Below, in pieces: positions 21,073 to 32,189 of a stretch of 64,000 nt of DNA (positions are counted from its first letter, which is position 1; the number at the start of each line of letters is the position of its first letter). Under the pieces are notes generated by a model. It saw only the letters and a list, made by a program, of their open reading frames with translations, had not been told where the DNA came from and did no database searches. The stretch is from Achromobacter pulmonis (GTDB lineage Bacteria; Pseudomonadota; Gammaproteobacteria; Burkholderiales; Burkholderiaceae_B). The DNA lies in NCBI RefSeq assembly GCF_902859765.1, contig NZ_CADIJV010000027.1, positions 1 to 64,000 of the forward strand, written 5' to 3'. Both the position numbers and the translations under genes were made by a program.

Positions 21073-22299
21073 ATGACCCGTGACATCAAGGACCTTATCG
21101 TCGCCCTCGATATCGGCACCAGCAAGGTGGTGGCTGTGGTGGCTGAAATCCTGCCCGAAGGGCGATTCGAAGTGCTCGGCCTCGGCCAGCACGAGTCGCG
21201 CGGCATGCGCAAGGGCGTGGTCGTCAATATCGAGACCACCGTGAATTCGATTCAGCGCGCGCTTGAAGAAGCCGAGCTGATGGCGGATTGCAAGATCCGC
21301 GACGTCTACACCGGCATCGCCGGCAGCCATATCCGCAGCTTCAATTCCAGCGGCATGGTCGCCGTGAAGGACAAGGAAGTCACCGCCACCGATGTCGCCC
21401 GCGTCATCGAGACCGCCAAGGCGGTGAACATCCCGACCGACCAGCAGGTGCTGCACGTGCTGACGCAGGAATTCATTGTCGATGGACAGGAAGATATCCG
21501 CGAACCCATTGGCATGAGCGGCCTGCGCCTGGAAGTGCGCGTGCACATCGTGACCGGCGCGGTCAGCGCGGCGCAGAACATCGTCAAGTGCGTGCGCCGC
21601 TGCGGCCTGGAAGTGCAGGACCTGATCCTGCAACCGCTGGCCTCGAGCCTGGCCGTGCTGACCGCCGACGAGAAGGAGCTGGGCGTGGTCCTGGTGGACA
21701 TCGGCGGCGGCACCACCGACGTGGCGATCTTCACTGGCGGCGCGATCCGCCACACCGCCGTGCTGCCGATCGCCGGCGACCAGATCACCAATGACATTGC
21801 GGCCATGCTGCGCACGCCGACGCCCGATGCCGAGGAAATCAAGCTGCGCTATGGCGTGGCCAAGCAGGTGCTGGCCAGCCCCGACGAATCGGTGGAAGTG
21901 CCGGGCCTGGGCGACCGCGGTCCGCGCCAGGTCAAGCGCCAAGCGCTGGGCGCGGTGATCGAGCCGCGCGTGGAAGAGCTGTTCACGCTGGTGCAGCAGG
22001 TGGTGCGCGACTCCGGCTACGAGGACCTGCTGGCTTCCGGCGTGGTGCTGACCGGTGGCTCGGCGCAATTGCCCGGCATGATCGAACTGGCCGAGGACGT
22101 GTTCCTCAAGCCGGTGCGTGTGGCGGTGCCCGAGTACGAAGGCAGCCTGGCGGATGTGATGCGCAACCCGCGTTTTTCGACCGTGATGGGGCTGTTGCAG
22201 GAAGCGCGCATGCAGCGCGTGCGCGGCCGCAAGGTCGCCGCGCAGACCGGCAATTTCAAGAGCCTGTTGGCGCGCATGAAGGAATGGTTCATGAATTGA
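21073..22299 (+). CDS. ftsA: Cell division protein FtsA
   Basis: This 408-residue actin-like ATPase tethers FtsZ to the membrane and recruits late divisome proteins. Actin-fold phosphate loops are visible as ALDIGTSKVVAVV near the N-terminus and LVDIGGGTTDVAIF mid-protein, followed by VVLTGGSAQLPGMIELA. The C-terminus (LLARMKEWFMN) is an amphipathic membrane-targeting helix. ftsZ follows only after 190 bases, the longest gap inside the cluster. Confidence 0.97.
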   Translation: MTRDIKDLIVALDIGTSKVVAVVAEILPEGRFEVLGLGQHESRGMRKGVVVNIETTVNSIQRALEEAELMADCKIRDVYTGIAGSHIRSFNSSGMVAVKDKEVTATDVARVIETAKAVNIPTDQQVLHVLTQEFIVDGQEDIREPIGMSGLRLEVRVHIVTGAVSAAQNIVKCVRRCGLEVQDLILQPLASSLAVLTADEKELGVVLVDIGGGTTDVAIFTGGAIRHTAVLPIAGDQITNDIAAMLRTPTPDAEEIKLRYGVAKQVLASPDESVEVPGLGDRGPRQVKRQALGAVIEPRVEELFTLVQQVVRDSGYEDLLASGVVLTGGSAQLPGMIELAEDVFLKPVRVAVPEYEGSLADVMRNPRFSTVMGLLQEARMQRVRGRKVAAQTGNFKSLLARMKEWFMN

Positions 22300-22489
22300 A
22301 GAGGGGGGCAGGTTGGGGCCTGCTCCTTGGCACGATTCGCAGCGGTAAGGCGGGCCGGGCCAGAAAGGGGAGGCGTCTCAAACCCGTTGCGGACCAAAGC
22401 AGTCGGCTTCGGCTTTGAGGCGATTCACAAAATATAGGTTGTTGGGGAATTTTTGTGATTTGCAAAATCGGACTTGTGAGGGAGTCATC
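22300..22489 (+). promoter_or_regulatory. ftsA-ftsZ intergenic leader
   Basis: These 190 bases hold no gene. The first half is GC-rich. The second half (22425-22480) turns AT-rich and contains a GATTT-GCA-AAATC inverted repeat at 22457-22469. I could not find a convincing -35/-10 pair. A dedicated ftsZ promoter or regulated leader is likely from the gap size but is inference. GAGGGAG at 22478-22484 is the ftsZ ribosome site. Confidence 0.45.
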
Positions 22490-23674
22490 ATGATGAACTT
22501 TGAGATGCTTGAGAACAACACCAAAGGGACCGTAATCAAGGTCGTTGGTGTGGGCGGTGCGGGCGGCAATGCCGTCGCGCACATGATTCGCAGCGGCGTG
22601 CATGGCGTGGACTTCATCTGCGCCAACACCGATGCGCAGGCGCTGGCGGCGACCAACGCCCCGGTGCAGATCCGCCTGGGCCGCACCGGCCTGGGCGCGG
22701 GCGCCAAGCCCGAGCAAGGCCGCGCGTCGGCCGAAACCGCGCGTGAAGAGATCCGTGCCGCCCTGAACGGCGCGCACATGGTCTTCATCACTGCCGGCAT
22801 GGGCGGCGGCACCGGCACGGGCGCGGGCCCGGTCGTGGCCGAAGTCGCCAAGGAGCTGGGCATTCTGACGGTGGGCGTGGTCACCAAGCCCTTCTCGTTC
22901 GAAGGCAACAAGCGCCTGAAGATGGCCGAGGACGGCATCGCCGAACTGGCCAAGCACGTGCATTCGCTCATCGTGGTGCTCAACGAGAACCTGTATGAGC
23001 TGATGGACGAGGACGCGACGCAGGAAGACTGCTTCCGTTCGGCCGACGATATCCTGCACAACGCCTGCGCGGGTATCGCCGAAATCATCAACGTCGAAGG
23101 CAACGTCAACGTCGACTTCGAAGACGTCAAGACGATCATGGGCGAGCAGGGCCAGGCCATGATGGGCACGGCATCGGCATCGGGCGCTGACCGCGCCCGC
23201 GTCGCCGCCGAGCACGCCATTGCCTGCCCGCTGCTGGAAGGCGTGGATCTGAACGGCGCGCGCGGCGTGCTGGTCAACATCACCGCCAGCCGCTCGCTGA
23301 AGATGCGCGAAACGCGCGAAATCATGGAAACGATCCGCAGCTACGCTTCGGACGACGCCACCGTGATCTTCGGCACCGCCTACGACGAATCGATGGGTGA
23401 AAACCTGCGCGTGACGGTGGTTGCGACCGGCCTGGGCCGTGCGCAGGCGCGTCCGCAACTGGTGCAGAACACCGCCGAGGCGCTGCGCACCGGCACCGAC
23501 AACCTGCCCATGGGCACGATGCCGGCCGCCGGCCAGGGCGACTACCGCAATCTGGACATGCCGTCGGTGATGCGCAATCCGCGCAGCCAGGCGTCGGCCC
23601 AGGTGCGCGCGCTGGAAAGCTCGGGCATGGATCACTTCGACATCCCGGCGTTCCTGCGCAAGCAGGCGGATTGA
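22490..23674 (+). CDS. ftsZ: Cell division protein FtsZ
   Basis: This 394-residue tubulin-like GTPase forms the Z ring. Motifs include VVGVGGAGGNAVAHMI near the N-terminus, the tubulin signature GGGTGTGAGPVVAEVAKELG, and NVDFEDVKTIM. The C-terminal peptide HFDIPAFLRKQAD is the conserved tail that binds FtsA and ZapD-type partners. ATG 22490 follows GAGGGAG by about 5 bases; ATG 22493 is an equivalent alternative. Confidence 0.98.
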   Translation: MMNFEMLENNTKGTVIKVVGVGGAGGNAVAHMIRSGVHGVDFICANTDAQALAATNAPVQIRLGRTGLGAGAKPEQGRASAETAREEIRAALNGAHMVFITAGMGGGTGTGAGPVVAEVAKELGILTVGVVTKPFSFEGNKRLKMAEDGIAELAKHVHSLIVVLNENLYELMDEDATQEDCFRSADDILHNACAGIAEIINVEGNVNVDFEDVKTIMGEQGQAMMGTASASGADRARVAAEHAIACPLLEGVDLNGARGVLVNITASRSLKMRETREIMETIRSYASDDATVIFGTAYDESMGENLRVTVVATGLGRAQARPQLVQNTAEALRTGTDNLPMGTMPAAGQGDYRNLDMPSVMRNPRSQASAQVRALESSGMDHFDIPAFLRKQAD

Positions 23675-23714
23675 ACCTGGGGCCTGGTTTCAGGCTCCCA
23701 TGCACTCCCTCATC

Positions 23715-23746
23715 TCCGGCTTGCCTGTCCCCGCAGGCAAGCCGGA
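23715..23746 (+). terminator. Long hairpin after ftsZ without T tract
   Basis: TCCGGCTTGCCTG (23715-23727) pairs perfectly with CAGGCAAGCCGGA (23734-23746). The 13-bp stem is very stable, but no T run follows, so it may be a processing or pause site rather than a true terminator. Confidence 0.5.
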
Positions 23747-23913
23747 GGCGGAGCGGTCCGTGTTTCGTTTGTATCGCTTGAATCGGGGACAGTCTTATCG
23801 GTCGGTCCAGACGCCTTGATGGCGTTGAGAACCGGACAGAGTTACAATACGACGGTTATGCCGGCAATTTCTTGTCATCTTGACGGCTTCCTGGCCCTAA
23901 ATACCTTAGTCTC

Positions 23914-24837
23914 ATGTTCCGACAGCGCAGCATCCAGAATCTCGTCCGCACGACAGGCGTCGGCGTCCACTCCGGACGGCGGGTCGAGCTCACCCTGCGT
24001 CCGGCGGCGCCCAATACAGGCATCGTGTTCCACCGCGTCGACCTGCCCGAAGTCGTAGACTTGCCGGCGCAGGCCATGGGCGTGGGCGATACGCGCATGG
24101 CATCGGTGCTGCAACAGGGCAACGTCCGCGTGTCGACGGTGGAACATCTCATGTCGGCGCTGGCCGGCCTGGGCATCGACAATCTGCATATCGACCTCAC
24201 TGCCGAAGAAGTCCCCATCATGGACGGCAGTGCGGCAACCTTCGTGTACCTGTTGCGCTCGGCGGGCATTGTCGAGCAGAACGCGCCCAAGCAGTTCATC
24301 CGCGTGTTGAAGACGGTGGAAGTGCGCGAGGGCGAAGGCCGCAACGAGAAGTGGGCCAGGCTTGAACCCCATGAAGGGTACGCGCTGGCCTTCTCGATCG
24401 ACTTCCGCCACCCGGCTATCGACTCGACCGCGAATTTCGCTGAAATCGACTTCGCCACCCATTCGTACGTGCGCGAGATCGCGCGCGCCCGCACCTTCGG
24501 CTTCGTCAACGAAGTCGAGGCGCTGCGCTCGATGGGCCTGGCCCGTGGCGGCAGCCTGGACAACGCCATCGTGATGGATGAATACCGGGTGCTGAACAGC
24601 GATGGCCTGCGCTATGACGACGAATTCGTGAAGCACAAGATCCTGGACGCCATCGGCGACCTGTATCTGTTGGGCAAGCCCCTGGTGGCGCGCTACGTGG
24701 CGTGCAAGTCGGGCCACGGCCTGAACAACCAGCTGGCGCGCGCGCTGCTGCAGCAGCGCGATGCCTGGGAGTTGGTGACCTACGAATCGCAAGCCGAGGC
24801 GCCGCAGGCGTTCCGGCACGAATGGCAACTGGCCTGA
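23914..24837 (+). CDS. lpxC: UDP-3-O-acyl-N-acetylglucosamine deacetylase LpxC
   Basis: This 307-residue zinc deacetylase carries out the committed step of lipid A synthesis. It starts with the canonical [21 protein letters not shown]. Zinc-binding and catalytic stretches are [26 protein letters not shown] and [11 protein letters not shown]. It lies 240 bases behind ftsZ, so it may have its own promoter; TACAAT at 23843-23848 is a possible -10. A strong hairpin ends the cluster after it. Confidence 0.98.
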   Translation: MFRQRSIQNLVRTTGVGVHSGRRVELTLRPAAPNTGIVFHRVDLPEVVDLPAQAMGVGDTRMASVLQQGNVRVSTVEHLMSALAGLGIDNLHIDLTAEEVPIMDGSAATFVYLLRSAGIVEQNAPKQFIRVLKTVEVREGEGRNEKWARLEPHEGYALAFSIDFRHPAIDSTANFAEIDFATHSYVREIARARTFGFVNEVEALRSMGLARGGSLDNAIVMDEYRVLNSDGLRYDDEFVKHKILDAIGDLYLLGKPLVARYVACKSGHGLNNQLARALLQQRDAWELVTYESQAEAPQAFRHEWQLA

Positions 24838-24853
24838 GGCCGGTTTGCCACTG

Positions 24854-24897
24854 ATGGCCGGTGTGCCGGGGTCCGTCCCCGGCACACCGGCCATTTT
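24854..24897 (+). terminator. dcw/lpxC operon terminator
   Basis: GGCCGGTGTGCCGGGG (24856-24871) pairs perfectly with its complement at 24877-24892, loop TCCGT, followed by ATTTTCATT. The 16-bp stem plus flanking pairs marks the end of the cell-division cluster. Confidence 0.92.
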
Positions 24898-25033
24898 CAT
24901 TGGACGGCGCCGACAGGCCTGATCCGTACGCGCCGGCGGCACCGCCTGGCGCAGGCCGCGGCGGTCATCCCGTCCGGCAATCCGGCCATGGCGGCCATCC
25001 GAAGGGTCGGCATCCAGGCGAGCCCGGCGATCT

Positions 25034-25525
25034 TCAGCTACTCTTGTGGTGCTTCAATAGCTTGGCGACCGCGTCGGCCAGCGGGCCGGGGCGCAGGTTG
25101 TCGTGCAGGGTCTCGAAGGCGCCCAGCGCGGCCTCTCCCAGCGGCTGCGCCTCTTTGGGCGGCAGCGGCTTGCGGGTGCCGGGCTTGGGCAGGCCGGCTT
25201 GTACCTTGACCGCAATTTCGTTAAGGTTCCAGCCTTGGTTCGCCAAGGCCTGCGCGATGCGCGGGGCCAATTGACGCATCTTCGCCGCGTGCGCGGCACT
25301 GGGCACCACCAGTTGAAGGCGCTGGTTTTCCAGCTTGCCTACCTGGCAGACGGAACCCAGCGGGGCGGGCAGGATCGCCGCCACCGCATATTGGATTTGC
25401 AAGTGCTTGCGGGCGGTCGCCAGTACCCCGGCGCCCCGCATGTCATGACCCAGCCATCCCAGGGCGGTATTTTCCCTTCGCCGGCTGGAACTGGAACGTT
25501 GGCGGTATGAAGTAGGTCTATTCAT
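25034..25525 (-). CDS. DUF721 (DciA-like) protein
   Basis: This 163-residue protein begins with an Arg/Ser-rich segment. The DUF721 fold follows (about 25-110): short helices, then VCQVGKLENQRLQLVVPSAAHAAKMRQLAP, which contains the typical N-x-x-L-x-L-x-V-x-S pattern. The C-terminus is Pro/Lys-rich and probably disordered. DciA proteins with this domain load the replicative helicase DnaB in bacteria lacking DnaC; that role here is inference. The start at 25525 leaves the family-like N-terminus. It is divergent from the M23 peptidase, with only 28 bases between. Confidence 0.75.
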   Translation of the reverse strand: MNRPTSYRQRSSSSRRRENTALGWLGHDMRGAGVLATARKHLQIQYAVAAILPAPLGSVCQVGKLENQRLQLVVPSAAHAAKMRQLAPRIAQALANQGWNLNEIAVKVQAGLPKPGTRKPLPPKEAQPLGEAALGAFETLHDNLRPGPLADAVAKLLKHHKSS

Positions 25526-25553
25526 CCCGGCTCTGAGAATTAGGAAGCAAACC

Positions 25554-26552
25554 TTGAAAATCGTGATTATGCACGCCCGCGATGGGCAGGACGGGCATTT
25601 CACCCTGGGAGGCGCGCGCCTGGCGTTGTTTCTCGGGGGCGCGCTGATCACGGCCGCCATCTTCGGCGCGGCCCTCCAGCGCTACATTACGCCTATGCTG
25701 CCCGCGGTACGCACCGTCGGGTGGCCGTTGGCCGAGCAACCGGGGCGCGATGCGGATTTCCTGCGCGGCAACATGAACCTGTTGGCCGCCAAGGTCGGGG
25801 CGCTGCAGGCCAAGCTGGTCAGCATCGACGGCCTGGGCCAGCGGGTGGCGAAAGTCGCGGGCGTGGCCTATACCGACCCCGAAGTGGCCAGGCAGTTGGC
25901 CGGGGCGCCGGTCGACACGTCGCAAGCGCCTGAAGCCACGCAGGTAATGGATGATCTGCTCACCGAAGGCGCGCCGGCCGGCGCCACTTCAGCCGAGGCC
26001 CTGGGCCGCCAGTTGGACGAGATCCAGGAGCGGCTGGCGCTGCAGAGCGATAACCTCAAGCTGCTGGACGCGGCGCTGACGCGGCGTTCCGCCGACCAGG
26101 CGCGCATGCCGACGGCGATGCCGATCACCGACTATCCCTATCTCAGTTCCTCCTATGGCTGGCGCCGCAACCCGGTCACCGGGCGGCCGGCGATGCACGA
26201 AGGGCTGGACTTCGCCGCGCCGCCGGGCACGCCGATCCTGGCGGCATCGGGCGGCGTGGTGCTGGAAGCCAAATTCCATCCGGGCTACGGCAACATGGTC
26301 GAAATCGATCATGGCGACGGCCTGATTACGCGCTACGCCCACGCCTCGTCCCTGCTGGTCAAGCAGGGGCAGCTGGTCGAGCGCGGCCAGCCGGTGGCGC
26401 GGGTCGGCTCGTCCGGCCGCTCCACCGGACCGCACCTGCATTTCGAGGTGCGCCTGGCCGGCCAGCCGCTCGATCCGCGCCTGTTTCTGGGGGCGCAGCA
26501 GAACGCTCCGCCGACGCTGGCGCAAGCCGGCGCCAGCAGCGCCGCGCGCTGA
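25554..26552 (+). CDS. M23 family metallopeptidase (LytM domain)
   Basis: This 332-residue peptidoglycan endopeptidase or activator has an N-terminal membrane anchor (about 22-42), a helical linker (about 60-180) and a C-terminal LytM domain. Zinc-site motifs are intact: MHEGLDFA (HxxxD) and HLHFEVRL (HxH), with YGNMVEIDHGDGLITRYAHAS between. It should act in the periplasm. The start is TTG at 25554, supported by AGGAAG 6 bases upstream; GTG 25563 and ATG 25569 are alternatives. It sits immediately upstream of secA, where enterobacteria carry secM. Confidence 0.9.
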   Translation: MKIVIMHARDGQDGHFTLGGARLALFLGGALITAAIFGAALQRYITPMLPAVRTVGWPLAEQPGRDADFLRGNMNLLAAKVGALQAKLVSIDGLGQRVAKVAGVAYTDPEVARQLAGAPVDTSQAPEATQVMDDLLTEGAPAGATSAEALGRQLDEIQERLALQSDNLKLLDAALTRRSADQARMPTAMPITDYPYLSSSYGWRRNPVTGRPAMHEGLDFAAPPGTPILAASGGVVLEAKFHPGYGNMVEIDHGDGLITRYAHASSLLVKQGQLVERGQPVARVGSSGRSTGPHLHFEVRLAGQPLDPRLFLGAQQNAPPTLAQAGASSAAR

Positions 26553-26574
26553 TGCGCGATCCGGGCTACAGTGC

Positions 26575-26611
26575 CACCTGGCCATAGGATCAGGCTATAA
26601 CGCGCCAGGTG
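26575..26611 (+). repeat. Inverted repeat in the secA leader
   Basis: CACCTGGC (26575-26582) pairs with GCCAGGTG (26604-26611) across a 21-base loop, between the M23 stop and secA. There is no T tract. It could be a weak terminator or a leader structure. Confidence 0.45.
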
Positions 26612-26726
26612 CGTTAAACTGGTTCGTTTCCCAGCGGGACCCCCGCTCAACCAATAAATCAAGTCACGGGCGACGCCGTCCTTTGCCCCTTGCGGGTGCG
26701 GCGGGACTCGTGCGGCCGACATACGC

Positions 26727-29462
<2,736 letters not shown>

Positions 29463-29474
29463 GCGGATAACGCC

Positions 29475-30197
29475 ATGCTGCATGCCGTCGGCCAGACCGA
29501 GTTCGACCACGCCGTGGTCATGGTGCGCGACCGGCTCGACGCGCTGGCACCGCACTTCGAGCGCCAGGGCTTTCACCTGAGCGACAAGGCCGTGCACAAC
29601 CTCGGTTCGTGCAATCGCCTGATCGTGCTCGAAGGCACTTACGTCGAACTGCTGGGCTGGCCGCCCGGCGCGCCACCGGCGCGCAAGGAAATTGCCGATT
29701 CGCCCTTCGGGCTCGAGGCGCTGGTGTTCCGCACCTACGACGCCGAGGCCACGCGCGAGCGTCTGCTCGCCGCCGGCTTCGCCGTCAATCCGATGCAGGA
29801 ATTGTCGCGTCCCGCCATGCTGGACGGCCAGGAAGTGCAGGCCCGTTTCCACACCGTGCGTTTCGCCGAGCAGCCGCTGCCCGGCATCCGCATGTATTTC
29901 TGCCGCCACCTGACGCCCGAGTGTGTCTGGTCGCCCGCGCTGATGGCCCACCCCAATGGCGCCCGCGGCTTGTATCGCATCGACGCCCGCGCCGCCCAGC
30001 CGCGGCAGGTGGCGGAGCGTCTGGCCCTGGTGGCCGGCGTCACGGCCGAGGCCGCGGCCGGCGGCGGCTGGGACGTGCCCCTGGCCAACCTGCGGATCCA
30101 CGTGCGGGAAGATCCCGCAGCCGTCGTGCCCACGCTGGCGACGTTGACGCTGGAAAACCGCGACGGCGCCCACTACACCCTCGATACCGGCGTCTGA
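29475..30197 (+). CDS. VOC-family (glyoxalase-like) protein
   Basis: This 240-residue protein starts with a vicinal-oxygen-chelate module: FDHAVVMVRDRLDAL (putative metal His), then LGSCNRLIVLEGTYVELLGW with a conserved Glu. It resembles the glyoxalase-like domain family PF13468, whose substrates are mostly unknown. The C-terminal half repeats the beta-alpha pattern less clearly. It lies 12 bases behind secA, an uncommon partner, so transcriptional read-through from secA is likely. No reaction can be assigned. Confidence 0.8.
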   Translation: MLHAVGQTEFDHAVVMVRDRLDALAPHFERQGFHLSDKAVHNLGSCNRLIVLEGTYVELLGWPPGAPPARKEIADSPFGLEALVFRTYDAEATRERLLAAGFAVNPMQELSRPAMLDGQEVQARFHTVRFAEQPLPGIRMYFCRHLTPECVWSPALMAHPNGARGLYRIDARAAQPRQVAERLALVAGVTAEAAAGGGWDVPLANLRIHVREDPAAVVPTLATLTLENRDGAHYTLDTGV

Positions 30198-30336
30198 ACC
30201 CGGCGTCTGACGCGACCCGCGCCTGTGTGGCGCGGCGCGCCATCCGCCGTCTCCGCTTTGATTCCATTTCACGCCCTTTGTCGAACAGGGGCGCAGCGTT
30301 GCCGCGCGCGTTGCGGGCAAACCCGGGTTGCGAAGC

Positions 30337-30363
30337 AAAGTGTATGCACTTTAGTATGCACTT
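30337..30363 (+). promoter_or_regulatory. Candidate GntR operator
   Basis: GTATGCACTT occurs twice, at 30342-30351 and 30354-30363. The first copy also forms an inverted repeat, AAAGTG-TATG-CACTTT (30337-30352). The site lies 38-64 bases before the proposed gntR start and suits autoregulation by an FCD-type GntR protein. Confidence 0.5.
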
Positions 30364-30400
30364 CATCCCCTTTCCCCCCGTCCTGGCGGCCCCTCCCTCT

Positions 30401-31144
30401 ATGACACAATCCCGACCCGCGGCCCGCACCATGGCCGGCCAGGCCGAGTTGTACAGCGCTGTCAAGGCGATGGCGGTCAGCTTCGAGTTCAAGCCGGGCG
30501 AGCGCATCAACGAAGTGGAATTGGCGCGGCGCTTGAATGTCAGTCGCACGCCCCTGCGCGAGGTGCTCAACCAGTTGATGGTGGAGGGATTTCTGACGCG
30601 CTCGGTGAACCGCGGCTTTATCGCCCGGTTGCTGGATGCCAAGCAGATCCACAGTCTTTACGAGTACCGTGCGGTGCTCGAGGCCGGCATCGTGCGCGCG
30701 GCCTGCGAGCGCGCCTGCGATGAGGAACTGGTGGCATTGCGTGCCTTCGTCGAACGTTCGCGCGATGTGCCCGAGGACAGCGATGCGACCCGCCTGCTGG
30801 AACTGGACGAGGCATTTCACCTGATGCTGGCGCGCCATACGCGCAACGACGAATTCGTGCGCGCGCTGGAAAGCGTCAACGCGCGCATCCACTTCGTGCG
30901 TTGGATCGACATGCAGCAGGGGCGCCGCAGCCATACCCAGGGCGAGCACATGCGTATCGTCGAGGCGCTTGAGCGGCGCGACATCGATGTGCTGCCGGAC
31001 ATGATGCGCAGCCATATCGGCAGGCGGCTGGACCAGATCACGGACGTCATCCGCACCGGCTTTTCCACGATTTACATGCGGGACCAGGCCGAACCCGCTT
31101 CGGTAATGCCGGCCAACACCACAACATCAGGGGAAAACTCATGA
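30401..31144 (+). CDS. GntR-family (FadR/FCD) transcriptional regulator
   Basis: This 247-residue DNA-binding protein has an N-terminal winged helix (about 15-80, with GERINEVELARRLNVSRTPLREVLNQL and a wing ending in NRGFIARLL) and a C-terminal all-helical FCD ligand domain. The FCD Asp/His metal pattern is partly visible (LDEAFHLML, HTQGEHMRIVEAL). I chose ATG 30401; an upstream ATG at 30344 lies within a putative operator. The stop overlaps the Bug gene start by ATGA, so regulator and binding protein are translationally coupled. It probably controls this operon in response to its substrate. Confidence 0.88.
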   Translation: MTQSRPAARTMAGQAELYSAVKAMAVSFEFKPGERINEVELARRLNVSRTPLREVLNQLMVEGFLTRSVNRGFIARLLDAKQIHSLYEYRAVLEAGIVRAACERACDEELVALRAFVERSRDVPEDSDATRLLELDEAFHLMLARHTRNDEFVRALESVNARIHFVRWIDMQQGRRSHTQGEHMRIVEALERRDIDVLPDMMRSHIGRRLDQITDVIRTGFSTIYMRDQAEPASVMPANTTTSGENS

Positions 31145-32130
31145 ACCATTCAACGATCCGGCGCGCCCTCGCGGCCGTCTGCGCGCTGGCCGCGCTGGGG
31201 GGCGGATTCGGCGCCGCGCCCGCCCATGCGGAGGAAAAGCCGCTGGTCCTGGTGGTGCCCTATCCGCCGGGCGGCAGCACCGACATCCTGGCCCGCATCA
31301 TGCAGCCGCGGCTGTCGAAGGAATTGGGCGGCCGTGCCGTGGTGGTGGAAAACCGTCCGGGCGCCGCCAGCCAGATCGCCACCGCTTTCGTGGCGCGGGC
31401 CGAGCCCGATGGCAGCACGCTGCTGGTGAGCTTCGACAACCACGGCATCAATCCGGCGGTGAAACCGAAGCTGCCGTACGACACCTTCAAGGACTTCGTC
31501 GCGATCACGCAGACCGTGCGCTTTCCGCTGGTGCTGGGCGCCAACCCGAGCGTGCCGGGCGACAACCTGAAGGAATTCCTGGCGGCCGCGGCCAAGCAGC
31601 CGCCCAACAAATTCAACTATGCCTCCACCGGCGTGGGGTCGCTGAATCACCTGGCGCCCGAAGAACTCAAGCGCCTGTCGAAAGTCGAGCTGCTGCACGT
31701 GCCGTACGGCGGCGGCGGTCCGGCGATCCAGGCGGTGGTGGGTGGCCAGGCCAACATGACCTGGCTGAGCTTCGCGGCGCTGCGTGGCCAGATCCAGGCC
31801 GGCAAGATCAAGCCGCTGGCCGTGGCCGGCGACAAGCGCCTGCCGGACCTGCCCAACGTGCCGACGGTTGCCGAGTCCGGTTTCCCCGGATTCGTTGCCT
31901 ATTCGTGGAGCGGCATGTTCGCGCCCAAGGGTACGCCGGAGGCGACCATCAAGAAACTGACGCAGGCCTTCAATACGGTGCTGGCCGATCCCGAGGTCAA
32001 GAAGAAACTGGAAGAGGCGGGCTTCGAGATTGTGGCGTCGAACGGCCCGGCGCTGGATGCCTACGTGAAGGCGGAATACAACCGCTGGAGCCAATTCATC
32101 AAGCGCAACAACATCAATCTGGATAACTGA
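31141..32130 (+). CDS. Bug/TctC tripartite tricarboxylate-type solute-binding protein
   Basis: This 329-residue periplasmic binding protein of the Bug family is strongly expanded in Bordetella and relatives. It has a signal peptide (about 1-30, cleavage after APAHA). The Bug hallmarks are VVPYPPGGSTDILAR near the N-terminus, VVENRPGAAS and HVPYGGGGPAIQAVVGGQ. These proteins bind carboxylates or amides; the ligand is unknown here. AGGGG precedes the ATG by 8 bases. No TctA/TctB membrane genes are nearby, as is common for orphan Bug proteins. The TPP enzyme follows after 59 bases. Confidence 0.93.
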   Translation: MNHSTIRRALAAVCALAALGGGFGAAPAHAEEKPLVLVVPYPPGGSTDILARIMQPRLSKELGGRAVVVENRPGAASQIATAFVARAEPDGSTLLVSFDNHGINPAVKPKLPYDTFKDFVAITQTVRFPLVLGANPSVPGDNLKEFLAAAAKQPPNKFNYASTGVGSLNHLAPEELKRLSKVELLHVPYGGGGPAIQAVVGGQANMTWLSFAALRGQIQAGKIKPLAVAGDKRLPDLPNVPTVAESGFPGFVAYSWSGMFAPKGTPEATIKKLTQAFNTVLADPEVKKKLEEAGFEIVASNGPALDAYVKAEYNRWSQFIKRNNINLDN

Positions 32131-32189
32131 GCGGTCTGGGGCGCGGCGCCGCGGGGCGCCGCCCGATCCGCATACCGCATGGAGAAGAC

